Origin: Halobacillus_B sp963739045
GTDB lineage: Bacteria; Bacillota; Bacilli; Bacillales; Halobacillaceae
NCBI GenBank assembly: GCA_963739045.1
Contig: CAVTYY010000001.1
Location: 1,054,001-1,118,000 of the forward strand
DNA length: 64,000 nucleotides
Reading direction: 5' to 3'
Below are positions 33,340 to 41,843 of the stretch, piece by piece. The notes beneath the pieces were generated by a model. That model was not told the origin of the DNA, did not search any database, and worked only from the letters and a program-made list of their open reading frames with translations. The position numbers and the translations under genes were made by a program. The first letter of the stretch is position 1; the number at the start of each line of letters is the position of its first letter.

Positions 33340-33459
33340 CGCAATAATAATGGAGTTATCGCAATAAAAATGAGATTTTCGCAATAAAAATCATTTTTTC
33401 GCAATTAAAATCATCAGATCGCAATTAAATCAGGATTATCGCAATAATGCCGGATTTGC
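33340..33459. repeat. 20-nt-period array A (core CGCAAT)
   Basis: The word CGCAAT starts at 33340, 33360, 33380, 33400, 33420 and 33440, an exact 20-base period over six units. After the core come A/T-rich bases, then 10-12 variable bases. The period is not a multiple of three, so it is not a protein repeat. The same core makes up array E at 60.8 kb. The rest of the 33288-34048 gap holds array B and no accepted gene. Confidence 0.85.
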
Positions 33460-33553
33460 ACTGCAGATGAGGAAGGCGGATCGAGGCATTCTATTTGTTT
33501 CGCCACCACTTTGTGGTAGAGAGTTCAACTGGAGAGAGATAGGCACGGTTTCG

Positions 33554-33633
33554 CCGCGATAATCTCGAAATACCCGTGACTATGAGAGTTTCGCCGTGAC
33601 AATCTCAAAATAGCTGCGATTAGGTTGCTGGAG
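33554..33633. repeat. 20-nt-period array B (core CCGYGA)
   Basis: CCGCGATAATCTC, CCGTGACTATGAG, CCGTGACAATCTC and CTGCGATTAGG begin at 33554, 33574, 33594 and 33614: four units with an exact 20-base period but a core different from array A, only 95 bases away. Confidence 0.65.
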
Positions 33634-34048
33634 CGATCTGGATTCCTGCCGTCTTAGCGGGTACAGGCAGGAAAAACTGGTGCGCGGATGTAGTTGAAGC
33701 ACCGCTGAGCAAATTCAGTTCACCCAGGCCCTCCCACTTTTTTTGCAAAAGCAAGGGTTTCCAATGTAGAATTTCGGCATATAATTCTTGAGTAAAGCGC
33801 CCAGTCGACAGGAAGGCGAAATGTGTCCGTTCCACCCTTCGCAATTATTTCCCGGAAAATACAGCATCTGCTGTAAGATTACGTCAGAACGAAATTTATT
33901 TGTCACTATTGCCCGGGAAATAGTTGTCGGGAAATCCCATTTTGTCATCTTCTGTTAAATGGGGAGACGCATAAAACCAGCGGCGTTGACAAAATACGTC
34001 TTACCTGTCACCGTGTATAGAGTGTTTTAAACTAAAGAGGTGTTCGTA

Positions 34049-34282
34049 ATGGATCAATATTTTGCACAGAATGCGTTGTTAAGCATGACGTCTCATATTA
34101 TTTTCATCATCATTACCTGGAGGGTGCTGCAATCCTTAAACTTTACAGGCATTTTTAAAAAGAACCGTGTCTTTGAGGCGCGTGTACTGATGATCTTTTT
34201 GACGATTGCGATTGCAACGACTGTGAGCCAGTTCTTTCTTGATTTGATTGCCTGGTCGCAGAGCCTTGTGCTTCTTTTTTAG
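34049..34282 (+). CDS. ywzB: DUF1146 family membrane protein (YwzB)
   Basis: A 77-residue protein with two predicted membrane helices (SMTSHIIFIIITWRVLQSL and VLMIFLTIAIATTVSQFFLDLI), separated by the charged loop KKNRVFEAR. It matches the DUF1146/YwzB family found between atpC and murAA in bacilli. Role unknown. The ATG at 34049 follows AAAGAGGTG, part of a 16-base leader shared with ywlG. Confidence 0.85.
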   Translation: MDQYFAQNALLSMTSHIIFIIITWRVLQSLNFTGIFKKNRVFEARVLMIFLTIAIATTVSQFFLDLIAWSQSLVLLF

Positions 34283-34517
34283 TGTTGTATTAAGGTTCTG
34301 ATAAAAATCAGGTTTAGCTTAGTGCTTTATGCGGAATTAGAAATATATTACAGTTGAGAAAACGCTGTCATTCGCTGCTATAAATCAGTCAGGGTTTCTC
34401 CGTCTTGACCAGTTAATGTTCTTGCAGGATTGCGGATTTTGTTAGGATTTGTATCGTATGAAATAGTGCTCCTCAGGTCAAACTGAAAGTAAGTAAATGC
34501 TTGGGGAGGCATTCAAA

Positions 34518-35234
34518 ATGAAAAGCGTACTCATTGGTTTATTATCTTTATTTATTGTTGGTACAGGTGTTGATCCGCAGAAAACGGCTGGAGAGGAAAC
34601 ATGGAGCAATCAGCTCGATGAGTTTGTGTCGTTTGCTGAGGGTGAACATCTGGAGATAAACAGTTGGACGATAACGATGAAAGAAGCTTTACCTACCCAC
34701 GATTTGAAAAGTGTGCAGCGCGAATTGCGTGCATATTTGCCTGAGGGCTCTATTAAAAAAGAATCGAATAGAAATGCGAATAAATGGACGATCGACGGTC
34801 AGAAAACGGAGAAACTCGTCGAACAGTTTATAGTGATTCTTCCAAAAAATGCAAAGGAATCACCTGAATTAGTTTATGTTTTATCAGGAGCGGGAACATC
34901 GACATTAACCAAGAGCAAAATCGACAATTATGTCCAAGATGTGAAAAGTCGTTTTTTCTCAAAAAATGTTGGGATTTTCTCTTGTCTTAAGGCAAAGTCT
35001 AGTGGTATTATAGATGATGTTTTAGTCTATCAAAAATTCCAACAACTATTCAATATAGCTACCATCGAAGAAGTCATCGAACCCAGCTGGACGAGCAGAT
35101 CCGGCTACACTGAAACATGGGGAAATGCCATACCCCTCGCGGAGAAGAAGATGAATGTTCAGTTTGCCACCCGAACTTTGGGCGGTAAGACAAACATTAC
35201 GATTGGCACACCCATTATTACTGCTGAATATTAA
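34518..35234 (+). CDS. ywmB: YwmB family protein (DUF1779)
   Basis: A 238-residue protein with a signal-peptide-like N terminus (MKSVLIGLLSLFIVGTGV) and the YwmB fold, structurally described as TATA-binding-protein-like. Recognisable stretches are SWTITMKEALP and GNAIPLAEKKMNVQFATR. Function unknown; it precedes murAA in bacilli. The ATG at 34518 has GGGGAGGC upstream; TTG or ATG codons before it overlap that site. Confidence 0.85.
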   Translation: MKSVLIGLLSLFIVGTGVDPQKTAGEETWSNQLDEFVSFAEGEHLEINSWTITMKEALPTHDLKSVQRELRAYLPEGSIKKESNRNANKWTIDGQKTEKLVEQFIVILPKNAKESPELVYVLSGAGTSTLTKSKIDNYVQDVKSRFFSKNVGIFSCLKAKSSGIIDDVLVYQKFQQLFNIATIEEVIEPSWTSRSGYTETWGNAIPLAEKKMNVQFATRTLGGKTNITIGTPIITAEY

Positions 35235-35268
35235 TAATAATGAATATGGACGCGGAGGAGAATGAACC

Positions 35269-36579
35269 TTGGAAAAAATCATCGTCCGTGGTGGGAGGCA
35301 GCTGAAAGGCACTGTTAAAGCTGAAGGCGCAAAGAATGCCGTACTGCCTGTCATCGCAGCAAGTATTATTGCAAGTGAAGGAAAAAGTGTATTGCACGAA
35401 GTCCCTGCTTTAGCTGATGTATCAACCATCAATGAAGTTATTCGATATATGAATGCCGTCGTAGACGTGGATCAAAATACAGTAACCATCGATGCTTCTG
35501 GAGATCTGACCACAGAAGCTCCGATCGAATATGTAAGGAAAATGCGTGCTTCTGTTCTTGTACTGGGACCACTTTTGGCCCGGTATGGCCATGCTAAGGT
35601 TGCCCTGCCTGGCGGATGTGCAATTGGCTCACGCCCAATTGATCAGCATCTGAAAGGTTTCGAAGCAATGGGTGCAGAAGTTACCGTCGGAAATGGATAC
35701 ATTGAAGCTGAAGTAAACGGACGCCTGCAAGGAGCGAAGATTTATTTTGACGTTCCAAGTGTTGGCGCAACTGAAAACGTGATGATGGCCGCTGCATTAG
35801 CTGAAGGAAAAACCATCCTTGAGAACTGTGCGAAAGAGCCGGAAATTGTTGATTTAGCGAACTACTTGAACAAAATGGGCGGCCATGTCGTAGGCGCCGG
35901 AACTGAAACGATCCGCATTGAAGGTGTGGAAAAGCTTACTGGAGCTACTCATACGATTATTCCAGACCGGATTGAAGCAGGAACCTTTATGGTGGCTGCC
36001 GCAATCACTGGCGGTAACGTGTTAGTTCAAGGAGCGATGCATGAGCATTTGCGTCCCCTCGTTTCCAAAATGGAAGAGATGGGTGTCATCATTGAAGAGG
36101 AAGCAGAAGGACTGCGAGTGATCGGCCCTGATTACTTGAAGGCAACGGATATTAAGACGATGCCGCATCCTGGATTTCCTACTGATATGCAGTCGCAAAT
36201 GATGGCCTTGATGTTAAATGCACATGGAACAAGCGTGATTACAGAAACGGTTTTCGAAAATCGTTTCATGCATGTGGAAGAATTCAGACGTATGAATGCG
36301 CGCCTTAAGATTGAAGGACGTAGTGTTATCGTTGAAGGACCTTCTTCTCTTCAAGGAGCAGAAGTGGCCGCAACAGACTTGCGTGCTGGAGCAGCATTAA
36401 TCCTGGCTGGACTTGTTGCTGACGGTTATACGCGAGTGACAGAACTTAAGCATTTGGACCGCGGCTATGTAAACTTCACAGAGAAGCTAGCACAGCTTGG
36501 CGCCGATATTGAACGAATTAAAGAAGAAGAAGTATATAGCGAAGATTTAGAACCTAGCGAATCTGTCTCGACCTTATAA
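35269..36579 (+). CDS. murAA: UDP-N-acetylglucosamine 1-carboxyvinyltransferase, MurAA type
   Basis: A 436-residue MurA, the first committed enzyme of peptidoglycan synthesis. Catalytic Cys is C117 in LPGGCAIGSRPIDQH; EGAKNAVLPVIAAS holds the substrate Lys. It is the second copy in the window and corresponds by position (ywmB-murAA-spoIID) to the essential B. subtilis paralogue. The start is TTG at 35269 behind CGGAGGAG. A long acidic C-terminal tail (KEEEVYSEDLEPSESV) may be a degradation or regulation tag; in B. subtilis MurAA is a ClpCP substrate. Confidence 0.95.
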   Translation: MEKIIVRGGRQLKGTVKAEGAKNAVLPVIAASIIASEGKSVLHEVPALADVSTINEVIRYMNAVVDVDQNTVTIDASGDLTTEAPIEYVRKMRASVLVLGPLLARYGHAKVALPGGCAIGSRPIDQHLKGFEAMGAEVTVGNGYIEAEVNGRLQGAKIYFDVPSVGATENVMMAAALAEGKTILENCAKEPEIVDLANYLNKMGGHVVGAGTETIRIEGVEKLTGATHTIIPDRIEAGTFMVAAAITGGNVLVQGAMHEHLRPLVSKMEEMGVIIEEEAEGLRVIGPDYLKATDIKTMPHPGFPTDMQSQMMALMLNAHGTSVITETVFENRFMHVEEFRRMNARLKIEGRSVIVEGPSSLQGAEVAATDLRAGAALILAGLVADGYTRVTELKHLDRGYVNFTEKLAQLGADIERIKEEEVYSEDLEPSESVSTL

Positions 36580-36592
36580 CATTCTTACTCAT

Positions 36593-36636
36593 AGCTTGCT
36601 CATTTCAAAATTCTTGAAATGGGCAAGCTTTTTTAG
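36593..36636 (+). terminator. Terminator after murAA
   Basis: AGCTTGCTCATTTCAA pairs with TTGAAATGGGCAAGCT and is followed by TTTTTT. Confidence 0.9.
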
Positions 36637-36705
36637 TTCTATCAACCCCGCTTTCTGGATACATTTTAGTAGAGGGATCTACTATATGATTCGGGAGGAT
36701 GGCGA

Positions 36706-37719
36706 ATGTTAAGACAAAGATGGATAGGAATAATCACAGCTGGCAGTCTTTTTCTGCTAATACTTATGATTCCAACACTCATTGTAGTACCATTTACGGG
36801 ATCAAATAATGTAGAACATGCGCAGGAAACGGGAGCTGTGAAGCAGAAAGAAGAGCTTCCCTCTAAGATTTCACCATTTTCAATTAAGGTCCTGAGAAGC
36901 GGCACAAATCAAGTGGAGGATGTGCCGCTGGAGACGTATGTCGCCCGTGTCGTGGCTTCTGAGATGCCGGTCGATTTCGAATTAGAGGCACTGAAAGCTC
37001 AGGCTCTCGCTGCCCGTACGTACATTACCCAGCACATGGTGCAGGATAAGCCGGTTTCCAAACAGGCAGATGTGACGGATACGACCACCGACCAAGTCTA
37101 CAAGAACGATCAGGAACTCAAAGATCAATGGAAAGATGCGTATCAAGAAAATATGAACAAAATTAACAAAGCTGTTAAGGAAACTTCGGGGGAGATCATT
37201 ACCTACGATGGCAAGCCGATCACCGCAGCTTTTTTCTCAACGAGTAACGGATATACCGAGAATGCAGAGGACTACTGGGCAGATAAGATTCCTTATTTGA
37301 AAAGTGTGGCCAGCCCATGGGATGAAGATTCTCCTAAGTTTAAGGATCAAAAGATTGTCACTACCTCAGCCCTGGATGAGGCTCTTGGGGTGTCCCCGGC
37401 CGCGTCGATTCAAAGTGCGAAGATCACGAAAACATCCAGCAACCGGGTTGATAAGCTGACGCTCGACGGCAAGACGTTTACCGGAAGAGAAATTCGAGAA
37501 AAGTTTAATCTCCGCTCGAGTGATTTCAGTCTGCAGCAGAAGGGCGATCACATTATATTCACAACGACGGGATATGGTCACGGAATTGGCATGAGTCAAT
37601 ACGGGGCGAACGGGATGGCGAAGGCTGGCAAGGATTATAAAGAAATTATTCACCACTATTATCAGCAAACGAAGATCGCTCCGATTAGCAAGCAGACGGC
37701 GCTTGCTTCGTTGAACTGA
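36706..37719 (+). CDS. spoIID: Stage II sporulation protein D
   Basis: A 337-residue mother-cell protein with an N-terminal membrane anchor (IGIITAGSLFLLILMIPTLIVVPF). With SpoIIM and SpoIIP it degrades septal peptidoglycan in engulfment; SpoIID is a lytic transglycosylase. The essential Glu lies in VVASEMPVDFELEALKAQALAARTY, and the signature TTGYGHGIGMSQYGANGMA is intact. GGGAGGAT precedes the ATG. I could not fix a SigE promoter with confidence. A terminator follows. Confidence 0.96.
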   Translation: MLRQRWIGIITAGSLFLLILMIPTLIVVPFTGSNNVEHAQETGAVKQKEELPSKISPFSIKVLRSGTNQVEDVPLETYVARVVASEMPVDFELEALKAQALAARTYITQHMVQDKPVSKQADVTDTTTDQVYKNDQELKDQWKDAYQENMNKINKAVKETSGEIITYDGKPITAAFFSTSNGYTENAEDYWADKIPYLKSVASPWDEDSPKFKDQKIVTTSALDEALGVSPAASIQSAKITKTSSNRVDKLTLDGKTFTGREIREKFNLRSSDFSLQQKGDHIIFTTTGYGHGIGMSQYGANGMAKAGKDYKEIIHHYYQQTKIAPISKQTALASLN

Positions 37720-37724
37720 TGCCG

Positions 37725-37758
37725 GGAGAGTCCTTTTTCACAGAGGACTCTCTTTTTT
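37725..37758 (+). terminator. Terminator after spoIID
   Basis: AGAGTCC pairs with GGACTCT, followed by TCTTTTTT. Confidence 0.85.
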
Positions 37759-37801
37759 ATAAGAAAATTATCCGTAATACTTGATTGGGAAGGTATGAGG
37801 G

Positions 37802-37970
37802 TTTCCGTTATGGTAAACAGTGTTTAGGAGGGCCGGGAAATCACTCCCTTTCCATGGGCGGACGGTGAGCTTCCTCGGGCAAAGCCCTGTGGGATCTCAC
37901 CCTGTCCTGTGCATCCCATAGGAGTCTCGCAATTTCCCTGCCCTCCTTACTTTAAGTAGTAGAACGGAAA
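37802..37970 (-). repeat. Long palindromic intergenic repeat, copy 6 (TTTCCGTT-arm type)
   Basis: Bounded by TTTCCGTT and AACGGAAA like copies 2 and 4 and of the same length (169). Inner arms AGGAGGGCCGGGAAAT and ATTTCCCTGCCCTCCT face each other. It is inverted relative to copy 7. Confidence 0.8.
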
Positions 37971-38196
37971 TATCAATTTCTCCTGCAATAAATAAAGAGA
38001 TTCTTTTACCATAGATAAAACGCAGGGAGAGCTCTCTGATGAAGTTCGTCTAGCATTTTCCCACCAAACGGATATGCCGTTGGTACAGCAAACTCTTTAT
38101 TTAGAAGAGAGCGGAACAAGGGGGTTCCTCTCATGCTTTCGATGCAAAGGTTAGCAGCAAGAAACGCTTTAGAGTACCGCTCAACTTCAGGTGTGA

Positions 38197-38362
38197 TTTC
38201 GAGAATCTCATAGAGCAAAGGGCGGAGGGGAACTAGGAGACTCCTGCAGGAGAAGAGTGCAGGATGAGACCCCGGAAAGCTTTGCTTGAGGAGGCTCATC
38301 GCGCGCCTGCGGAAAGCGAGTAGTTCCCCGCAGTCCCTAAAATCTAAACTAAAGTCTCGAAA
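38197..38362 (+). repeat. Long palindromic intergenic repeat, copy 7 (TTTCGAG-arm type)
   Basis: Bounded by TTTCGAGA and TCTCGAAA. It is the inverted counterpart of copy 1, with inner arms GGGCGGAGGGGAACTA and TAGTTCCCCGCAGTCCC. The spacer 37971-38196 between copies 6 and 7 holds no accepted gene. Confidence 0.8.
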
Positions 38363-38576
38363 TCCATTCAAGTTTATTACAATATAGATTCCACTGAGTA
38401 CCATACAGGTTTCTCCTTGTGTCCAGTGAAAATCGATCTCTTTTGCTGTAATTGCCCCTAATGAAATGAAATATCATTCAGCCGCCAAAATTGCTAGACA
38501 ATCGCATGCCAATGCCATTCCTGGGCTTGTTTCTAGTAAGTAGTCGGAATAATGAAAAGAAAATTTTTCCTCTGCA

Positions 38577-38607
38577 TGTATATATTTCTCTGAATCTGAT
38601 CAGAATG
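38577..38607 (+). promoter_or_regulatory. SigF promoter of spoIIQ
   Basis: TGTATA (38577-38582), a 15-base spacer, then GATCAGAATG (38598-38607), which fits GGNNANAMTR except for one base. spoIIQ is a known SigF gene. The ATG is 20 bases downstream of the -10. Confidence 0.7.
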
Positions 38608-38626
38608 ATTTTTGAGGTGATGTACA

Positions 38627-39595
38627 ATGAGAGAGGATGGAAAGAAAAGCGTGACTAAACTAAAATTTAAACGCTTAATGCGCAAGAAATGGTTGTATCC
38701 AGCTTTGTATTTATCTGTTGCCGCTTTAGTTCTAGTAGGAGTGTTCTGGTATCAGCAATCTTCAAATAATGTGGAGAATAAAATTGCTGAACAGCCGCAA
38801 TCCGATGTGCAAGATGATGTTGTCACTCAGAAGTCTATGAATGAACACGATTCACAAGCAGTTATGAATCAGAATGAAAACCTAGGCGTGCCTGTGGCGG
38901 ATGCTAAAGCAGCTTCCATTGTCACCAAGTTCTATGATTATGACGCATCCCAAGATCAACAAGAAAATGCACTGGTCCTATACAACAATAAGTATTATCA
39001 AAGCGAAGGCGTCGATTACACGAAAGAAGATGGAAGTGCATTTGATGTAACTGCAGCTCTTTCAGGAACCGTTACAGAAGTAAAAGAAGACCCATTGTAT
39101 GGCAATGTTGTTGAAATTACTCATGACGATGATGTGACGACCGTTTATGCTAGTTTAGATGATGTTCAAGTTAAAGCTGGATCTGAAGTGATTCAGGGCG
39201 ATGTTTTAGGGAAAGCCGGCACGAACTCTTTCGGGCAGGACAGCGGTGTACACGTACACTTTGAAGTTCGCAACGAAGGTCAGCCAGTGAACCCAGAAAG
39301 TTTCTTCGGACAGCCAATCAGTAAAATTAAAGAAGACGTGGCGAAGCAAGAAGAGCAGGAAAAAGCAGCTCCAGAAGCAACAACAGAACAGCAAGCTGAT
39401 GATCAAAGTGACAGTACGTTAACGGACGATCAGCAGCAAGGGATCGATGAAGCACCAGCAGCACCTGATGCAGGTGATGATGGTTCAGATGCAGATGCGA
39501 ATCAAGGTCAAACAACCGATGATGAACAAACGCCAGACGATGGCCAGTCTTCAGATGAAGACAGCGCTTCATCCCTTTCTGACACCCAAGCTTAA
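38627..39595 (+). CDS. spoIIQ: Stage II sporulation protein Q
   Basis: A 322-residue forespore membrane protein with one N-terminal helix (KWLYPALYLSVAALVLVGVFWY) and a LytM/M23 domain (about residues 120-220: GSAFDVTAALSGTVTEVKEDPLYGNVVEITHD...HVHFEVRN). With SpoIIIAH it forms the channel and zipper joining the engulfing membranes. The first zinc-ligand His of active M23 enzymes is replaced (SAFDVTA), as in B. subtilis SpoIIQ, so it is probably not a peptidase. The C-terminal 90 residues are Asp/Gln/Ala-rich and low in complexity, longer than usual. GAGGTGATG precedes the ATG. Confidence 0.94.
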   Translation: MREDGKKSVTKLKFKRLMRKKWLYPALYLSVAALVLVGVFWYQQSSNNVENKIAEQPQSDVQDDVVTQKSMNEHDSQAVMNQNENLGVPVADAKAASIVTKFYDYDASQDQQENALVLYNNKYYQSEGVDYTKEDGSAFDVTAALSGTVTEVKEDPLYGNVVEITHDDDVTTVYASLDDVQVKAGSEVIQGDVLGKAGTNSFGQDSGVHVHFEVRNEGQPVNPESFFGQPISKIKEDVAKQEEQEKAAPEATTEQQADDQSDSTLTDDQQQGIDEAPAAPDAGDDGSDADANQGQTTDDEQTPDDGQSSDEDSASSLSDTQA

Positions 39596-39624
39596 AAATG
39601 GAGGTTTCTACCTCCATTTTTTTG
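39594..39624 (+). terminator. Terminator after spoIIQ
   Basis: AAAAATGGAGG pairs with CCTCCATTTTT; T run continues to seven. Confidence 0.9.
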
Positions 39625-39667
39625 TGTTTTAAAAAAGAGATTGGGACATAAGTCTTTTAGCTATTAT

Positions 39668-39875
39668 TAAATCCGAACGATGATGAAATGTAAATCACAT
39701 TCTTCCATCATCGTTCGGATTTTTGGGCAGCGTGAGGTAGGACTTCGAAATTTTTCACAGGACGTATCCTTTGTTTAACTCTTTTATTCCTAAGACTCGA
39801 CGTATGAACAAAGGAGAAAGGAAGTGAAAGAGGAACCATCCCAGCGGAGTGTATTTCCGGAGCGACCCATCAGAT
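39668..39875 (+). repeat. Composite repeat, copy 3
   Basis: AAATCCGAACGATGATG faces CATCATCGTTCGGATTT (39668-39722). At 39839 the words CATCCCAGCGGAGTGTATTTCCGGAGCG follow in two parts, equal to the ends of the half palindrome of copy 1 with the middle lost. The rest of the 39876-40060 stretch holds nothing that I can name. Confidence 0.65.
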
Positions 39876-40068
39876 AAACCTTTTTGCCCTCCATTTTCTC
39901 CACTCCTCTTTTTTGAGTTTTAAAAAAGAGGCTCTCCTCATACACCTTCCCATCCCAGGCAGTTATCACTTTCTTTTTTTATCAACAAAGCTTCTAGAAT
40001 TCCTTCCGCATATTCTATTTGGACAGGTATCGTCTAAACAGGAATCTGACTCCAAGCGCCATCGTGTG

Positions 40069-40097
40069 GCATATATGCTGTCATTTATTAATACAAT
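40069..40097 (+). promoter_or_regulatory. SigE promoter of spoIIID
   Basis: GCATATA (40069-40075) fits 6 of 7 and AATACAAT (40090-40097) 7 of 8 positions of the SigE consensus, with the proper 14-base spacer. spoIIID is a known SigE gene. The leader is about 125 bases. Confidence 0.7.
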
Positions 40098-40229
40098 GAG
40101 GATAACCGAGCACTCGGTAACATCCAGGGTGATCCAGCAGGAACAACATCAGAGAAGATCCGCCCAATGCAACACAAAGAACTTGTCTCAGCCGACCCCT
40201 TGGATAGTCAATCACAGGAGGCGAGTGGA

Positions 40230-40511
40230 GTGCATGATTACATCAAAGAGAGGACCATCAAGATCGGCGAGTACATTATTGAGTCAAAGAAGACGGTGAG
40301 AGTCATCGCCAAGGAATTTGGCGTATCGAAAAGTACGGTTCATAAGGATTTAACAGAGCGGCTCCCGGAGATTAATCCAGAGCTTGCAAAACAGGTAAAG
40401 GAGATACTGGACTACCACAAAGAAATTCGGCATCTGCGCGGAGGTGAAGCTACTCGCCTGAAATACCAGACTCAAATTATGAAAGAACAACCGGTGCAAT
40501 CCTTGCAATAA
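40230..40511 (+). CDS. spoIIID: Sporulation transcription factor SpoIIID
   Basis: A 93-residue mother-cell DNA-binding protein. The helix-turn-helix (TVRVIAKEFGVSKSTVHKDLTERLPEIN) and the basic C-terminal helix (HLRGGEATRLKYQ) are almost identical to B. subtilis. The GTG at 40230 (MHDYIKERTIKIGEYI) lies eight bases after AGGAGG, and B. subtilis also starts here with this sequence; the longer frame from 40167 lacks a site. Confidence 0.96.
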   Translation: MHDYIKERTIKIGEYIIESKKTVRVIAKEFGVSKSTVHKDLTERLPEINPELAKQVKEILDYHKEIRHLRGGEATRLKYQTQIMKEQPVQSLQ

Positions 40512-40826
40512 CGGCTCTGGAACCTCTCTATGTCAAAATCCCTCGAATAATGGAAAGTTTTTTCATCACAAATGCGACGATTTTTTTGAAAATGTGATAG
40601 AATATAGTATTAGATGCGTAATGTTTTCGGATAAACACGCGATACTAAATATGAGGGAAGAAAGTATTATCTGAAGGGTGAACTTCAGCGTCTTTTCTTA
40701 AGCTGCTCTTAGGGGCTGCTTTGGATTGAATCAGACGGGGTATTTGGCAGGACGAACGTTTGTCCCAGGCGAATCCCGATACTGGACGTTTCTGCTTTTC
40801 TTATGAATAGGGAGGATCTACAGGAC
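40512..40826 (+). other. 315-base spoIIID-mbl spacer
   Basis: No gene is seen. A possible weak promoter is TTGAAA (about 40591) with TATTAG 16 bases on. A small hairpin GGACGAACGTTTGTCC lies at 40751-40766 in the mbl leader. Confidence 0.4.
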
Positions 40827-41828
40827 ATGTTTGCAAGGGATATCGGAATTGATCTGGGTACAGCGAATGTACTCATTCATGTAAAAGGTAAAGGAATTGT
40901 TTTGAACGAGCCGTCTGTCGTGGCAATGGATCGTAATACAGGTAAGGTGCTTGAAGTAGGGGAAGAGGCGCGCCGCATGGTCGGACGTACGCCTGGCAAC
41001 ATTGAAGCTATCCGTCCTTTGAAAGACGGCGTAATTGCCGATTTTGACGTCACAGAAGCGATGCTTAGACACTTTATCCAGAAGACGAACGTGCGAGGAT
41101 TCCTTTCTAAGCCCCGCATGCTCATCTGCTGCCCTACCAATATTACGAAAGTAGAGCAGAAAGCGATTAAAGAAGCGGCGGAGAAATCCGGCGGTAAGAA
41201 GATTTATTTAGAAGAAGAACCGAAAGTAGCAGCCATTGGCGCAGGAATGGATATTTTCCAGCCGAGCGGAAATATGGTTGTGGACATAGGCGGCGGAACA
41301 ACCGATGTGGCTGTTCTTTCTATGGGCGATATTGTGACCGCTTCCTCTATCAAAATGGCCGGGGACAAATTTGACCAGGAAATTTTGCAATACATTAAGA
41401 AGCAATATAAACTTCTGATCGGTGAGCGGACAGCGGAAGATATTAAAGTGAATATTGCCACCGTATTTCCTGGCTCCCGTCAGGAAGAGATTGATATTCG
41501 CGGCCGTGATATGGTTTCAGGTCTGCCGCGGACGATTACGGTCAACTCTACAGAAATTGAAAAGTCGTTACGAGAATCGGTTCAGGTGATTGTGCAGGCA
41601 GCGAAATCTGTCTTAGAACGTACACCACCGGAACTGTCTGCGGATATTATCGATCGCGGTGTGATTATGACCGGGGGTGGAGCACTGCTGCACGGTATCG
41701 ACCAGCTGCTTGCCGAAGAGCTGAAGGTTCCCGTGCTGGTAGCTGAATCTCCAATGGACTGTGTGGCCGCTGGAACAGGAATCATGCTTGAGAATATCGA
41801 TAAAGTCGCAAAAAATAAAATCGGCTAA
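40827..41828 (+). CDS. mbl: MreB-like cell-shape protein Mbl
   Basis: A 333-residue bacterial actin that guides cylindrical wall growth under the membrane. It starts MFARDIGIDLGTANVLIHVKGKGIVLNEPSVVA; phosphate loop 2 is MVVDIGGGTTDVAVLS, and IMTGGGALLHGID forms the adenosine motif. The ATG at 40827 has GGGAGGATC upstream and equals the B. subtilis start; ATG at 40803 is too close to any site. Followed by flhO at 15 bases, so likely co-transcribed. Confidence 0.96.
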   Translation: MFARDIGIDLGTANVLIHVKGKGIVLNEPSVVAMDRNTGKVLEVGEEARRMVGRTPGNIEAIRPLKDGVIADFDVTEAMLRHFIQKTNVRGFLSKPRMLICCPTNITKVEQKAIKEAAEKSGGKKIYLEEEPKVAAIGAGMDIFQPSGNMVVDIGGGTTDVAVLSMGDIVTASSIKMAGDKFDQEILQYIKKQYKLLIGERTAEDIKVNIATVFPGSRQEEIDIRGRDMVSGLPRTITVNSTEIEKSLRESVQVIVQAAKSVLERTPPELSADIIDRGVIMTGGGALLHGIDQLLAEELKVPVLVAESPMDCVAAGTGIMLENIDKVAKNKIG

Positions 41829-41843
41829 AAAGGAGCGATACCA

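Noticed and set aside
33340..33459. CRISPR array
   Set aside because: The constant part is only about 7 bases, the unit is 20, and no cas genes or leader are present.
38006..38404. 132-codon minus-strand frame between spoIID and spoIIQ
   Set aside because: Half of it is repeat copy 7; the rest reads plausibly on both strands, with no ribosome site, so coding could not be supported.
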